64,000 bases of DNA from positions 310,001 to 374,000 of the forward strand of contig CACSKA010000002.1 of the NCBI GenBank assembly GCA_902706205.1, read 5' to 3'. The translations under genes and the position numbers were made by a program. Positions 19,046 through 29,028 of the stretch are shown here, piece by piece; the first letter of the stretch is position 1; every line of letters begins with the position of its first letter. Source of the stretch: Chryseobacterium sp. 18061. Lineage in GTDB: Bacteria > Pseudomonadota > Gammaproteobacteria > Enterobacterales > Enterobacteriaceae. A model generated the notes under the pieces. The model was given only the letters and a program-made list of their open reading frames with translations, was not told where the DNA came from and did not search any database.

Positions 19046-21733
19046 ATGACCGACGAGCCCTTTCGTCCCGATCCCGACCGCCTACTGGAGCAATCCTCCG
19101 GCTGGCATCGCGGAAAACTGAAAGTCTTTTTTGGCGCCTGTGCGGGCGTAGGAAAAACCTACGCCATGCTGCAAGAGGCGCAGCGCCTGCGGGCGCAAGG
19201 GCTCGATATTCTGGTGGGCGTGGTTGAAACCCACGGCCGTCAGGAGACCGCCGCTCAGCTTAAGGGACTGGCGACTCAGTCCCGAAAACGCATTCACTAT
19301 CGCGGTCGACAAGTCGAAGAATTTGACCTCGATGCCGCCCTCGCCCGCCGCCCGGCACTGATCCTGATGGACGAGCTGGCGCACACCAACGCCCCCGGTT
19401 CACGTCACCCCAAGCGCTGGCAGGATATAGAAGAACTGCTGGAAGCGGGTATCGACGTTTTTACCACCGTCAACGTTCAGCATCTGGAAAGCCTGAACGA
19501 CGTAGTCAGCGGTGTGACCGGTATCAAAGTGCGCGAAACCGTGCCGGATCCTTTTTTCGATTCTGCTGACGAAGTGGTTTTGGTGGACCTGCCGCCGGAC
19601 GATTTGCGCCAGCGCCTGCATGAAGGCAAAGTGTATATCGCCGGGCAGGCCGAACGTGCCATCGAGCATTTCTTCCGTAAAGGCAACCTCATCGCCCTAC
19701 GCGAACTGGCACTGCGACGCACCGCTGACCGCGTGGATGATCAGATGCGCGCCTGGCGAGACCGGCAAGGCGAAGAAAAAGTCTGGCATACCCGCGATGC
19801 GATTCTGCTGTGTGTCGGCCACAGCGGTGGGAATGAAAAACTGGTGCGGGCCGCCGCCCGTCTGGCCGCCAAATTCGGCACCGCATGGCATGCAGTCTAT
19901 GTCGAAACCCCCGATTTACACCGTCTGCCAGAATCACAGCGGCGCAATATTCTCAGTGCACTGCGTCTGGCACAGGAGCTGGGCGCTGAAACCGCTACGC
20001 TGTCAGACCCGGCGGAAGAGAAAGCTATTCTGCGCTACGCCCGCGAACATAATCTCGGCAAAATCATTATTGGTCGGCGTAATAAACGACGCTGGTGGAG
20101 CCAGGAATCGTTCGCCGACAGGCTCGCCCGTCGTGCGCCGGATCTCGATTTACTGATTGTTGCCCTTGAAGATCAGCCGAGCACCTGCCCAACCCGAGGC
20201 GCCGATAATCGCCCGTGGCTAGAACGCTGGCGCGTTCAGCTTCGTGGCTGCATCGTTGCCGTGGTGCTCTGCGCCTTAATTACGGTCTTCTCCAGCCATT
20301 TCCTGATGGCGTTTGATGCCGCCAACCTGGTGATGCTCTATCTGCTCGGTGTGGTGATTGTGGCGCTGTTCTACGGACGCTGGCCATCGGTGCTGGCTAC
20401 TGTCGCCAACGTCGTCAGCTTTGATCTGTTCTTTATTGCTCCGCGCGGCACCCTCGCCGTTTCCGATGTGCAGTACGTTTTAACCTTCGGCGTGATGCTG
20501 ACCGTCGGGCTGGTTATTGGGAATTTAACCGCAGGCGTGCGCTATCAGGCCCGCGTCGCGCGCTATCGTGAACAGCGCACCCGACATCTGTATGAAATGT
20601 CGAAAGCGCTGGCAACCGGCCGCCGCGCACAGGATATTGCCCAAACCAGCGAGCAGTTTATTCACTCCACTTTCCAGGCGCGCAGCCAGGTGTTGCTGCC
20701 CAACGCCGAGGGCGGGCTTCACCCTCTGACCGACGGCAACGACATCACGCCGTGGGACGACGCCATCGCCCGCTGGAGCTTTGACAAAGGCCAGCCAGCA
20801 GGTGCGGGAACCGACACGCTGCCCGGCGTACCCTATCTGATCCTGCCGTTAAAAAGCGCCGAGAAAACCCACGGCGTGGTGGTGGTTGAACCGGGTAATT
20901 TGCGCCAGTTGATGATCCCCGAACAGCAGCGACTGCTGGAAACCTGCACCTTGTTGGTCGCCAGCGCCCTGGAACGTCTGGCGCTGACCGCAAGCGAAGA
21001 GCAATCGCGGCTGGCGAGTGAGCGAGAAAGCATTCGCAACTCGCTGCTGGCGGCACTTTCACACGACTTGCGCACGCCATTGACCGTGCTGTTTGGTCAG
21101 GCGGAGATTCTGACGCTGGATTTGGCCAGCGAAGGTTCAAAGCACGCCCCACAGGCCAACGAAATTCGCCAGCATGTGCTGAACACCACCCGGCTGGTGA
21201 ACAATCTGCTCGATATGGCGCGCATTCAGTCCGGTGGATTTAACCTGCGCAAAGAGTGGCTGACGCTGGAAGAAGTGGTGGGCAGCGCTATTCGCACCCT
21301 GGAAATGGGCCTCGGCGGGCGGCATATTCAGCTGGCGCTGGGCGACCCGCTGACGCTCATTCACGTTGATGGCCCGCTGTTTGAACGGGTGCTGATTAAC
21401 CTGCTGGAAAACGCCGCGAAGTACGCGGGCCCGTCGGCCACCATTGGGATTTCCGCCGAACGCCTGCCCGAACAGCTACAGCTGGACGTGTGGGACTCCG
21501 GTCCCGGTATCCCTGCTGGTCAGGAACAGGCGATCTTTGCTAAATTCTCCAGGGGCCATAAAGAGTCGGCCATTCCCGGCGTGGGGCTTGGCCTCGCTAT
21601 TTGCCAGGCGATTGTCGATGTACATGGCGGTGAACTGCACGCGTCTAACCGCCCCGAAGGCGGGGCCAGTTTCAGGGTTATCCTGCCGCTTGATGCGCCC
21701 CCGGAGTTGGATGAACTTCTTGAGGAACTGTGA
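19046..21733 (+). CDS. kdpD: sensor histidine kinase KdpD
   Basis: Turgor/K+ sensor kinase in the inner membrane, 895 residues from MTDEPFRPDPDRLLEQ (E. coli 894). Order: N-terminal KdpD domain with Walker A GACAGVGKT (about residues 30-40), a universal-stress-protein-like domain, four membrane helices (about 400-500), GAF-like region, then the kinase core with phospho-acceptor ALSHDLRTPL, N box LLENAAKYAG and G boxes WDSGPGIP and GVGLGLAIC. A TTG two codons upstream is too close to the AAGGA site, so the ATG at 19046 is preferred. Overlaps kdpE. Confidence 0.97.
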   Translation: MTDEPFRPDPDRLLEQSSGWHRGKLKVFFGACAGVGKTYAMLQEAQRLRAQGLDILVGVVETHGRQETAAQLKGLATQSRKRIHYRGRQVEEFDLDAALARRPALILMDELAHTNAPGSRHPKRWQDIEELLEAGIDVFTTVNVQHLESLNDVVSGVTGIKVRETVPDPFFDSADEVVLVDLPPDDLRQRLHEGKVYIAGQAERAIEHFFRKGNLIALRELALRRTADRVDDQMRAWRDRQGEEKVWHTRDAILLCVGHSGGNEKLVRAAARLAAKFGTAWHAVYVETPDLHRLPESQRRNILSALRLAQELGAETATLSDPAEEKAILRYAREHNLGKIIIGRRNKRRWWSQESFADRLARRAPDLDLLIVALEDQPSTCPTRGADNRPWLERWRVQLRGCIVAVVLCALITVFSSHFLMAFDAANLVMLYLLGVVIVALFYGRWPSVLATVANVVSFDLFFIAPRGTLAVSDVQYVLTFGVMLTVGLVIGNLTAGVRYQARVARYREQRTRHLYEMSKALATGRRAQDIAQTSEQFIHSTFQARSQVLLPNAEGGLHPLTDGNDITPWDDAIARWSFDKGQPAGAGTDTLPGVPYLILPLKSAEKTHGVVVVEPGNLRQLMIPEQQRLLETCTLLVASALERLALTASEEQSRLASERESIRNSLLAALSHDLRTPLTVLFGQAEILTLDLASEGSKHAPQANEIRQHVLNTTRLVNNLLDMARIQSGGFNLRKEWLTLEEVVGSAIRTLEMGLGGRHIQLALGDPLTLIHVDGPLFERVLINLLENAAKYAGPSATIGISAERLPEQLQLDVWDSGPGIPAGQEQAIFAKFSRGHKESAIPGVGLGLAICQAIVDVHGGELHASNRPEGGASFRVILPLDAPPELDELLEEL

Positions 21734-22407
21734 TTAACGTACTTATCGTTGAAGATGAACAGGCTATTCGCCGTTTTCTGCGCAGTGCGCTGGAAGCCGA
21801 TGGTCTGCGCGTGCACGAAGCCGAAACGTTGCAACGTGGGCTGCTGGAAGCGGCCACGCGTAAACCTGATCTGGTCATTCTCGATCTCGGTTTACCGGAT
21901 GGCGACGGCATCGATTTCATTCGCGATTTCCGTCAGTGGAGCCAGGTGCCGGTGATTGTGCTTTCCGCTCGCGCCGAAGAGACGGATAAAATTACCGCGC
22001 TCGACGCCGGGGCCGACGATTACCTCAGCAAGCCATTTGGCATTGGCGAATTACAGGCCCGTTTGCGTGTCGCCCTGCGCCGTCACGGGAGCGCGGAACA
22101 AAATCAGCCCGTGTTTAATTTCGCCAATATTCAGGTCGATATTGCCAGCCACCGCATTCAGCGCGACGGCGAGGAAATCCACCTGACGCCTATTGAATTT
22201 CGCCTGCTGGCGGTGTTACTCAACAACCACGGCAAGGTATTGACCCAGCGCCAGTTGTTAAGTCAGGTCTGGGGGCCGAATGCAGTTGAGCATAGCCACT
22301 ACCTGCGCATTTATATGGGCCATTTACGCCAGAAGCTGGAAATTGATCCGGCGCGTCCGCAGCATCTGTTAACCGAAACCGGAATTGGTTATCGGTTTAT
22401 GCTTTAA
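21730..22407 (+). CDS. kdpE: response regulator KdpE
   Basis: OmpR-family transcription activator of kdpFABC, 225 residues. The receiver domain has acidic pocket VEDE (residues 7-10), phosphorylated D52 (ILDLGLPDGDG) and conserved lysine in LSKPFG. The C-terminal winged helix contains LTPIEFRLL and HYLRIYMGHLRQKL. It starts with GTG overlapping the kdpD stop (GTGA). No convincing terminator follows. Confidence 0.97.
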   Translation: MINVLIVEDEQAIRRFLRSALEADGLRVHEAETLQRGLLEAATRKPDLVILDLGLPDGDGIDFIRDFRQWSQVPVIVLSARAEETDKITALDAGADDYLSKPFGIGELQARLRVALRRHGSAEQNQPVFNFANIQVDIASHRIQRDGEEIHLTPIEFRLLAVLLNNHGKVLTQRQLLSQVWGPNAVEHSHYLRIYMGHLRQKLEIDPARPQHLLTETGIGYRFML

Positions 22408-23004
22408 TTTTGTCGTATGCCAAATAGTTTTGACCATTATTATTGGGCATACGCCACTCCATTTGCACAACAAAAACCCACAGTTCATTCACATTAAAAT
22501 AACAATCCAGCATTTAATTCGGAAAAACCTCAACGCCTCAATCAATTAATTCTGTAACGATCATTTTTTGTTGATCATCTTCACAGATTACAATCCATAT
22601 CCAGATAAAATACCTGCGCTTTCACACATTCATGAAGGTATATATTATGGAAAACAATAGCCGACTCATGCCCCATATAAGGCGAACGACGCACATCATG
22701 ATGTTCGCCCACCGCAACAGCTTCGATTTTCACTTCTTTAATGCCCGATAGTCTTCCGACTACGGGCGTACAGCATACAGGTCACTCCTGACTTCCTGAT
22801 AATACAGGCACTTGCCTGTAGCTCCTGTGCTCGCCTTGATAAATTCTATATTCCGGCAACCGGGCCGGTGGGATTTATGACTTCTGAAAAAGCAATAACC
22901 TGATTTTATTATCAGTGGGAGACCATTGCCTTTTCACCGGAATAATCAATTTCGTATTTAAGAAATTGAGGACCTGCTATTCCTTGAAATTAAAGAGATG
23001 AAAA
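22408..23004. other. speF leader region
   Basis: About 600 bases between kdpE and speF. The A+T-rich first part should hold the speF promoter, but no clear hexamer pair was chosen. The speFL peptide gene is at 22647-22751. After it come several G+C hairpin arms, including CAGGCACTTGCCTG near 22803-22817 and CCGGCAACCGGGCCGG near 22853-22869, in the stretch where Rho-dependent termination is controlled in E. coli. Confidence 0.75.
22647..22751 (+). CDS. speFL: ornithine-sensing leader peptide SpeFL
   Basis: A 34-residue leader peptide: MENNSRLMPHIRRTTHIMM then FAHRNSFDFHFFNAR. It matches E. coli SpeFL except at residues 7 (T to L) and 19 (K to M). In E. coli and Salmonella the nascent peptide binds ornithine in the ribosome, stalls near its stop codon and blocks Rho, allowing speF-potE expression. 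The HIRRTTH motif (10-16) is intact. An AAGG site lies eight bases before the ATG. Confidence 0.93.
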   Translation: MENNSRLMPHIRRTTHIMMFAHRNSFDFHFFNAR

Positions 23005-25203
23005 ATGTCAGAATTAAAAATCGCCGTCAGTCGCCATTGCCCTGATTGTTTTAACAGCACCCGCAGTATTGTTGATACATATAACACGCAGTTCATCGAT
23101 GTCGCCGCTGCGGTATTATCTGTAAAAGATATCGAGTGTGGGAAACTCGATGAGATAGATGCCACCGGCTATAACCTGCCGGTGTTTATCGGTATTAATA
23201 AAGATGAAATCGTGCCCGCAGAATATCTGTCGCGCATTCAAGGCGTGTTTGAACATGATGACACACGCAACGACTTCTATGGCCGCCAGCTTGAAGCCGC
23301 CGCACATAAATATGAAACGCAGCTACGCCCGCCGTTCTTCCGTGCATTAGTGGATTACGTTAATCAGGGCAATAGCGCGTTCGACTGCCCTGGCCATCAG
23401 GGCGGTGAGTTTTTCCGTCGCCATCCGGCGGGCAACCAGTTTGTCGAATACTTTGGCGAGACGCTGTTCCGCGCAGACCTCTGCAACGCCGACGTGGCGA
23501 TGGGTGATTTGCTGATCCACGAAGGCGCGCCCTGCGTGGCGCAGCAGCATGCAGCTAAAGTGTTCAACGCCGACAAAACCTATTTCGTCCTGAACGGCAC
23601 GTCATCGTCGAATAAAGTGGTGCTTAACGCGCTGCTGACGCCGGGCGATCTGGTGCTGTTTGACCGCAACAACCACAAATCCAACCATCACGGTGCACTG
23701 TTACAGGCCGGCGCCACGCCGGTATATCTGGAAACCGCGCGTAACCCGTACGGCTTTATCGGCGGAATTGATGCGCACTGCTTTGAAGATACTTACCTGC
23801 GGGAATTGATTGCCGAAGTGGCACCACAGCGTGCGCGACTGGCCCGCCCTTTCCGTCTGGCCGTCATTCAGCTCGGGACCTACGACGGCACCATTTATAA
23901 CGCTCGTCAGGTGGTCGATAAAATTGGTCATCTGTGTGACTACATCCTGTTTGACTCCGCATGGGTCGGCTACGAACAATTCATTCCGATGATGGCTGAC
24001 TGTTCGCCGTTACTGCTGGAGCTTAATGAAAACGATCCGGGGATTCTGGTGACCCAGTCGGTCCATAAACAGCAGGCCGGTTTTTCTCAAACCTCGCAAA
24101 TCCACAAAAAAGACAGCCATATCAAAGGCCAGTCGCGCTACGTACCGCATAAACGCCTTAACAACGCCTTTATGATGCACGCCTCTACCAGCCCGTTCTA
24201 TCCGCTGTTTGCCGCGCTGGACGTCAATGCGAAAATGCATGAAGGCGTGAGCGGCCGTAATATGTGGATGAGTTGCGTGGAAAATGGCATTGATGCGCGC
24301 AAACTGATCCTGGAGAACTGCCATCATATTCGCCCGTTTGTGCCGCCGATCATCAATGGCAAGCCTTGGCACACCTGGCCTACCGAGCAAATTGCTCGCG
24401 ATCTGAGCTTCTTCCATTTCGTGCCGGGTGAGCGCTGGCATGCGTTTGAAGGCTACGCTGAACACCAGTATTTCGTCGATCCGTGCAAGCTTTTGCTGAC
24501 CACTCCGGGCATTAATGCCGCCAGCGGTGAGTACGACGCGTTTGGCGTTCCAGCAACTATTCTCGCTAATTTTCTGCGTGAGAATGGTGTGGTACCTGAG
24601 AAGTGCGACCTTAACTCGATTCTGTTCCTGCTGACCCCGGCGGAAGATATGGCGAAGCTGCAACAACTGGTTGCACTGCTGGTGCGCTTTGAAAAACTGC
24701 TCGAGGCCGATGCGCCATTGCAGGAGGTTTTACCGTCGCTGTATCGCCAGTACGAGCATCGCTACGCTGGATATACTTTGCGTCAGCTGTGTCTGGAGAT
24801 GCATCAGCTATATGCTCGTCATGACGTGAAACAGCTGCAAAAAAGGATGTTCCGCAAGACGCATTTCCCGCGCGTCAGTCTGAATCCGCAGGAAGCGAAC
24901 TACGCCTATCTACGCGGTGAAGTTGAACTGGTGGCACTGCCGCAGGCTGAAGGTCGCATTGCGGCGGAAGGCGCCCTGCCTTATCCACCGGGCGTGCTGT
25001 GCGTCGTACCGGGGGAAATCTGGAGCGGTGCGGTACTGCGTTATTTCACCGCGCTGGAAGAAGGCATCAACCTTCTTCCAGGCTTCGCGCCAGAACTTCA
25101 GGGGGTTTATATCGAGGACGTCGACGGTCGTAAGCAGGTGTGGTGCAACGTCATTAAGTCCCGCGATGCTCAACAGCCGCTCCTGAAAGGGGAGGCATTA
25201 TGA
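23005..25203 (+). CDS. speF: inducible ornithine decarboxylase
   Basis: PLP-dependent fold-type I decarboxylase, converting ornithine to putrescine with proton consumption. It has 732 residues as in E. coli SpeF. The PLP lysine is in TQSVHKQQAGFSQTS; conserved FDCPGHQGGEFFRRHPAG and DLCNADVAMGDLL precede it. The N-terminal ~110 residues (wing domain) diverge most from E. coli. Expression should depend on the SpeFL leader. It overlaps potE by four bases (ATGA). Confidence 0.98.
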   Translation: MSELKIAVSRHCPDCFNSTRSIVDTYNTQFIDVAAAVLSVKDIECGKLDEIDATGYNLPVFIGINKDEIVPAEYLSRIQGVFEHDDTRNDFYGRQLEAAAHKYETQLRPPFFRALVDYVNQGNSAFDCPGHQGGEFFRRHPAGNQFVEYFGETLFRADLCNADVAMGDLLIHEGAPCVAQQHAAKVFNADKTYFVLNGTSSSNKVVLNALLTPGDLVLFDRNNHKSNHHGALLQAGATPVYLETARNPYGFIGGIDAHCFEDTYLRELIAEVAPQRARLARPFRLAVIQLGTYDGTIYNARQVVDKIGHLCDYILFDSAWVGYEQFIPMMADCSPLLLELNENDPGILVTQSVHKQQAGFSQTSQIHKKDSHIKGQSRYVPHKRLNNAFMMHASTSPFYPLFAALDVNAKMHEGVSGRNMWMSCVENGIDARKLILENCHHIRPFVPPIINGKPWHTWPTEQIARDLSFFHFVPGERWHAFEGYAEHQYFVDPCKLLLTTPGINAASGEYDAFGVPATILANFLRENGVVPEKCDLNSILFLLTPAEDMAKLQQLVALLVRFEKLLEADAPLQEVLPSLYRQYEHRYAGYTLRQLCLEMHQLYARHDVKQLQKRMFRKTHFPRVSLNPQEANYAYLRGEVELVALPQAEGRIAAEGALPYPPGVLCVVPGEIWSGAVLRYFTALEEGINLLPGFAPELQGVYIEDVDGRKQVWCNVIKSRDAQQPLLKGEAL

Positions 25204-26513
25204 GCAAATCGAATAAGATGGGCGTCGTTCAGCTCACCATTCTGACCATGGTGAACATGATGGGTTCCGGGATAATCATGCTGCCGACCAAGCTTGCGGA
25301 AGTGGGCACGATCTCGATTATCTCCTGGCTGGTGACCGCCATAGGCTCTACCGCACTGGCGTGGGCATTTGCCAAATGCGGGATGTTCAGCCGTAAATCC
25401 GGTGGCATGGGCGGCTATGCGGAGTATGCCTTCGGCAAATCCGGCAACTTTATGGCCAACTATACCTACGGCGTGTCGCTGCTGATTGCCAACGTGGCGA
25501 TTGCCATTTCAGCGGTGGGTTACGGGACCGAACTATTCGGGGTCACGCTCAGCCCGATTCAGATTGGACTGGCGACTATCGGCGTACTGTGGCTGTGCAC
25601 CATCGCCAACTTTGGTGGGGCGCGGATCACCGGACAAATTAGTAGCGTCACCGTCTGGGGCGTCATTATTCCGGTCGTGGGATTGTGCATTATCGGCTGG
25701 TTTTGGTTCAGCCCGACACTGTACGTAGAATCCTGGAACCCTCACCACGTGCCGTTCTTTAGCGCGGTCGGGTCGTCAATCGCAATGACGCTGTGGGCGT
25801 TTCTCGGTCTGGAATCTGCCTGTGCCAATACCGATGTGGTGGAAAACCCGGAGCGTAACGTGCCGATAGCGGTTCTCGGCGGGACGCTTGGTGCAGCGGT
25901 GATTTACATCGTCTCCACCAACGTGATTGCCGGGATTGTACCTAACGTCGATTTAGCCAGTTCCACCGCCCCATTCGGCCTGGCCTTCGCGCAAATGTTC
26001 ACCCCGGAAGTCGGGAAAGTGATCATGGGCCTGATGGTAATGTCATGCTGTGGTTCGCTGCTGGGCTGGCAGTTTACTATCGCCCAGGTGTTTAAATCGT
26101 CAGCGGATGAGGGCTATTTCCCGAAAATATTTTCGCGCTTATCCCGCGCTGAAGCCCCGGTTCAGGGCATGCTGATGATTGTGGTGATTCAGTCCGGTTT
26201 GTCGTTGATGACCATTAGCCCGTCGCTGAATAATCAGTTCAACGTGCTGGTGAATCTGGCGGTGGTGACCAACATTATTCCCTACATCCTGTCGATGGCG
26301 GCGCTGGTTATTATTCAGAAAATGGCGAACGTCGCGCCGGGCAAAGCGAAGGCCGCGAACGTGGTGGCGTTTATCGGGGCGATGTATAGCTTCTACGCGC
26401 TGTATTCGTCTGGTGAAGAAGCGATGCTGTGGGGTGCCATTGTGACCTTTATGGGCTGGACGCTGTATGGCCTGGTGTCTCCGCGATTTGAGCTGAAGAA
26501 TAAACACAGTTAA
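25200..26513 (+). CDS. potE: putrescine-ornithine antiporter
   Basis: APC-superfamily inner-membrane exchanger, 437 residues (E. coli 439), with about 12 hydrophobic helices. Family signatures NMMGSGIIMLPTKLAEVG and GLESACANTDVVENPERNVP are present. It swaps external ornithine for putrescine, completing the SpeF acid-resistance cycle. Its start overlaps the speF stop, and it ends at a strong terminator. Confidence 0.97.
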   Translation: MSKSNKMGVVQLTILTMVNMMGSGIIMLPTKLAEVGTISIISWLVTAIGSTALAWAFAKCGMFSRKSGGMGGYAEYAFGKSGNFMANYTYGVSLLIANVAIAISAVGYGTELFGVTLSPIQIGLATIGVLWLCTIANFGGARITGQISSVTVWGVIIPVVGLCIIGWFWFSPTLYVESWNPHHVPFFSAVGSSIAMTLWAFLGLESACANTDVVENPERNVPIAVLGGTLGAAVIYIVSTNVIAGIVPNVDLASSTAPFGLAFAQMFTPEVGKVIMGLMVMSCCGSLLGWQFTIAQVFKSSADEGYFPKIFSRLSRAEAPVQGMLMIVVIQSGLSLMTISPSLNNQFNVLVNLAVVTNIIPYILSMAALVIIQKMANVAPGKAKAANVVAFIGAMYSFYALYSSGEEAMLWGAIVTFMGWTLYGLVSPRFELKNKHS

Positions 26514-26520
26514 ACAAAAC

Positions 26521-26550
26521 AAAAACGGCAACCCTGAGGTTGCCGTTTTT
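26521..26550. terminator. potE terminator
   Basis: Stem AAAAACGGCAACC / GGTTGCCGTTTTT with loop CTGA, eight bases after the potE stop. The symmetric A and T tracts also allow termination of pgm from the other side. It belongs to the same stem family as those after gltA, lnt and gltL. Confidence 0.92.
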
Positions 26551-26560
26551 ACTATTTTCG

Positions 26561-26579
26561 CCCTCTCCTTCAGGGAGAG
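26561..26579. repeat. diverged CCCTCTCC palindrome
   Basis: ccctctcc-ttca-gggagag, an imperfect relative of the palindromes at 7418 and 56085. Here it lies after, not before, the associated terminator. Confidence 0.6.
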
Positions 26580-26604
26580 AACATCAGCCCGCATTGAGTC
26601 TTTT

Positions 26605-26634
26605 ACCCGGTAGCGCTTTGCTTGCCGGGCCGAC
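26605..26634. repeat. single REP-like element after pgm
   Basis: acccggtagcgctttgct followed by tgccgggc: REP-type hairpin with CCCGG...CCGGG arms, starting a few bases past the pgm stop. Confidence 0.6.
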
Positions 26635-26640
26635 AAAACA

Positions 26641-28281
26641 CTATGCGTTTTTCAGCACTTCACTAACAATCTCTACCGCTTCTTTCTCAATCAGCTTACG
26701 GTGCTCGGCACCGAGGAAGCTTTCACAATAGATTTTGTAGGCGTCTTCTGTGCCGGATGGACGTGCTGCAAACCAGCCGTTTTTGGTCATCACTTTCAGA
26801 CCGCCGATGGATGCGCCGTTGCCTGGCGCTGCCGTCAGACGCGCGGTGATCGGATCACCGGCCAGCGTATCAGCGCTAACCATCTCCGGAGAGAGTTTAG
26901 ACAGCGCAGCTTTCTGGGCAGAGGTCGCAGATGCCTGCAGACGGTTGTAGCTCGGTGCACCAAAGCGCGCGGCCAGTTCGTCGTAATGCTGCTGCGGATT
27001 TTTGCCCGTGACGGCAGTGATTTCAGCCGCCAACAGGCACATGATGATCCCGTCTTTGTCGGTAGACCACGGTGTGCCGTCGAAACGCAGGAAGGATGCA
27101 CCCGCGCTCTCTTCGCCGCCAAAACCAAAGCTGCCGTCGAACAGACCGTCAACAAACCATTTGAAGCCTACTGGCACTTCCACCAGCTTACGACCCAGAT
27201 CATCAACCACACGGTCAATCATCGCAGACGACACCAGGGTTTTACCCACGGCGACATCTTTGCCCCACAGTGGGCGATGCTGGAACAGGTAGTTGATCGC
27301 TACGGCCAGGTAGTGGTTCGGGTTCATCAGACCAGCCGGCGTCACGATACCGTGACGGTCGTAATCCGGGTCATTGGCAAACGCCAGGTCAAATTTGTCA
27401 CGCAATGCCAGCAGGCCTGCCATCGCACACTCTGATGAGCAGTCCATGCGGATAGCGCCATCTTTGTCGAGGTGCATGAAACGGAATGTCTGATCGACGT
27501 GATCGTTGACGATGGTCAGATCAAGCTTGTAGAACTCCGCGATACGTTTCCAGTATTCGATCCCGGAGCCACCCAACGGATCAACACCAAGCTTCAGGCC
27601 CGCTTTCTGAATGGCTTTGATATCAACGATATCTGCCAGCCCTTCGATAAACGGCTGAACCAAATCTTGCTCTTTGATATGCCCGGATGCATACGCCGCA
27701 TCCAGAGACATGCGCTTCACGCCGTTCAGGCCATCAGCCAGTAATGCGTTTGCGCGGTCTTCAACCACTTTGGTAACGTTGGTATCAGCCGGACCACCGT
27801 TTGGCGGGTTGTACTTGATACCACCATCGTCCGGCGGGTTATGGGACGGGGTGATGACGATGCCATCAGCCTGTGCGCCACCTTTTTTATTGTGAACCAG
27901 GATAGCGTTGGAGACCGCAGGCGTTGGAGTGTAGCCGTTGTTTTCCTGCACAATCACATCCACACCGTTGGCCGCCAGCACTTCCAGTACGGAAATGATC
28001 GCTGGCTCTGACAGGGCGTGGGTATCCTTGCCGACATAGCACGGCCCGGTAACGCCATTTTTTGCGCGTTCTTCCGCAATCGCCTGCGCAATGGCCAGGA
28101 TATGCGGTTCATTGAAGCTGTGACGCGCAGCGCTACCACGGTGGCCGGACGTTCCGAATTTTACCGCATGTTCTGCGTTACCCACTTCCGGTTTCAGCAC
28201 GTAGTACTGAGACGTCAGCTGGGCGACGTTGATCAAATCACTCTGCTGTGCAGGCTGACCCGCACGGTTATGAGTTGCCAT
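26641..28281 (-). CDS. pgm: phosphoglucomutase
   Basis: Interconverts glucose-1-phosphate and glucose-6-phosphate. It has 546 residues from [16 protein letters not shown], as in E. coli. The phosphoserine is S146 in [11 protein letters not shown]; the metal loop DPDYDRHG and the sugar-binding loop [10 protein letters not shown] are present, and the C-terminal phosphate loop is [10 protein letters not shown]. An in-frame ATG 15 codons upstream would overlap seqA. It follows seqA by 19 bases, as in other enterics. Confidence 0.98.
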   Translation of the reverse strand: MATHNRAGQPAQQSDLINVAQLTSQYYVLKPEVGNAEHAVKFGTSGHRGSAARHSFNEPHILAIAQAIAEERAKNGVTGPCYVGKDTHALSEPAIISVLEVLAANGVDVIVQENNGYTPTPAVSNAILVHNKKGGAQADGIVITPSHNPPDDGGIKYNPPNGGPADTNVTKVVEDRANALLADGLNGVKRMSLDAAYASGHIKEQDLVQPFIEGLADIVDIKAIQKAGLKLGVDPLGGSGIEYWKRIAEFYKLDLTIVNDHVDQTFRFMHLDKDGAIRMDCSSECAMAGLLALRDKFDLAFANDPDYDRHGIVTPAGLMNPNHYLAVAINYLFQHRPLWGKDVAVGKTLVSSAMIDRVVDDLGRKLVEVPVGFKWFVDGLFDGSFGFGGEESAGASFLRFDGTPWSTDKDGIIMCLLAAEITAVTGKNPQQHYDELAARFGAPSYNRLQASATSAQKAALSKLSPEMVSADTLAGDPITARLTAAPGNGASIGGLKVMTKNGWFAARPSGTEDAYKIYCESFLGAEHRKLIEKEAVEIVSEVLKNA

Positions 28282-28300
28282 TGCCTGGTCCTTCTTATGC

Positions 28301-28855
28301 TTAGATGGTGCCGCAAACCTTTTCAATTAATTCCGCGGGGAACTGCATTGACTGCATGATGTGTTCAACCATGCTGCATTTACGACCGGTATTGGTGTTG
28401 GTGATAACCCAGTAAGGGGTTTCTGGTACCTGCTTAGGCTTGGTCTGATTGCCGTTTTTCAGCAGCGTTGCTTCGTCAGAGGAGAAGTAAACGCGCGTAC
28501 GGCCATGCAGCGACTCGGTAGCCTGAGCAAATGACTTGCTGTCTAAAGCGTAAAGTGTAGTCAGCACCAGCAGGAAGCGGTTGACCGCTTTTTTCTGCTC
28601 GGCGTATTCGTCAGAAAGCATCAGCTCGCGCATGGCGCGAACGTTATCTTTTGTTGAAGACACTTTTTTAACCGCAGCGACGACCGGTGCAGACGCGGAT
28701 GCCGGAGTTTCTTTGGCTACGGTTGCTGCTGCCGCCTGCGATACGGCAGAAAATTTCAGCATACGCCTTAAAATGTCGGATGCGCTCTCGCCAATGTGCT
28801 TAGTGTGGCTGGCAATAAAGCCGTAGAGTTCGTCATCAACTTCGATCGTTTTCAT
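28301..28855 (-). CDS. seqA: negative regulator of replication initiation SeqA
   Basis: Binds hemimethylated GATC sites and sequesters oriC. It has 184 residues from [19 protein letters not shown] (E. coli 181). The N-terminal ~35 residues form the oligomerisation ribbon-helix-helix; a variable alanine-rich linker follows (about 45-75), where the extra residues lie. The DNA-binding C-terminus has [16 protein letters not shown] and TNTNTGRKC. The longer in-frame start (11 codons upstream) is not conserved. Probably co-transcribed with pgm. Confidence 0.97.
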   Translation of the reverse strand: MKTIEVDDELYGFIASHTKHIGESASDILRRMLKFSAVSQAAAATVAKETPASASAPVVAAVKKVSSTKDNVRAMRELMLSDEYAEQKKAVNRFLLVLTTLYALDSKSFAQATESLHGRTRVYFSSDEATLLKNGNQTKPKQVPETPYWVITNTNTGRKCSMVEHIMQSMQFPAELIEKVCGTI

Positions 28856-29028
28856 CTTAATCCAGTGAGATATCTTTTCTGAATACAAGTTGTTGGGATT
28901 ATAAGGACAAAACCCAACAGCGGATAGCGTGTCGGCAAAAACTCAGACGACTACTGAGTGTTGCAGCCGGGCGGCAGAATGTTCAACATGATACCCTAAC
29001 CCGACGTAGCGAAAAAAAGAACTTTGCC

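Noticed and set aside
22877..22903. Eight-codon frame (MTSEKAIT) between speFL and speF as a second leader peptide
   Set aside because: Too short to judge and without a strong ribosome-binding site; chance is more likely.
14600..26513. kdp plus speF-potE as a horizontally acquired island
   Set aside because: Both operons are near-identical to E. coli in order and length, with codon use like the neighbours and no mobility genes.
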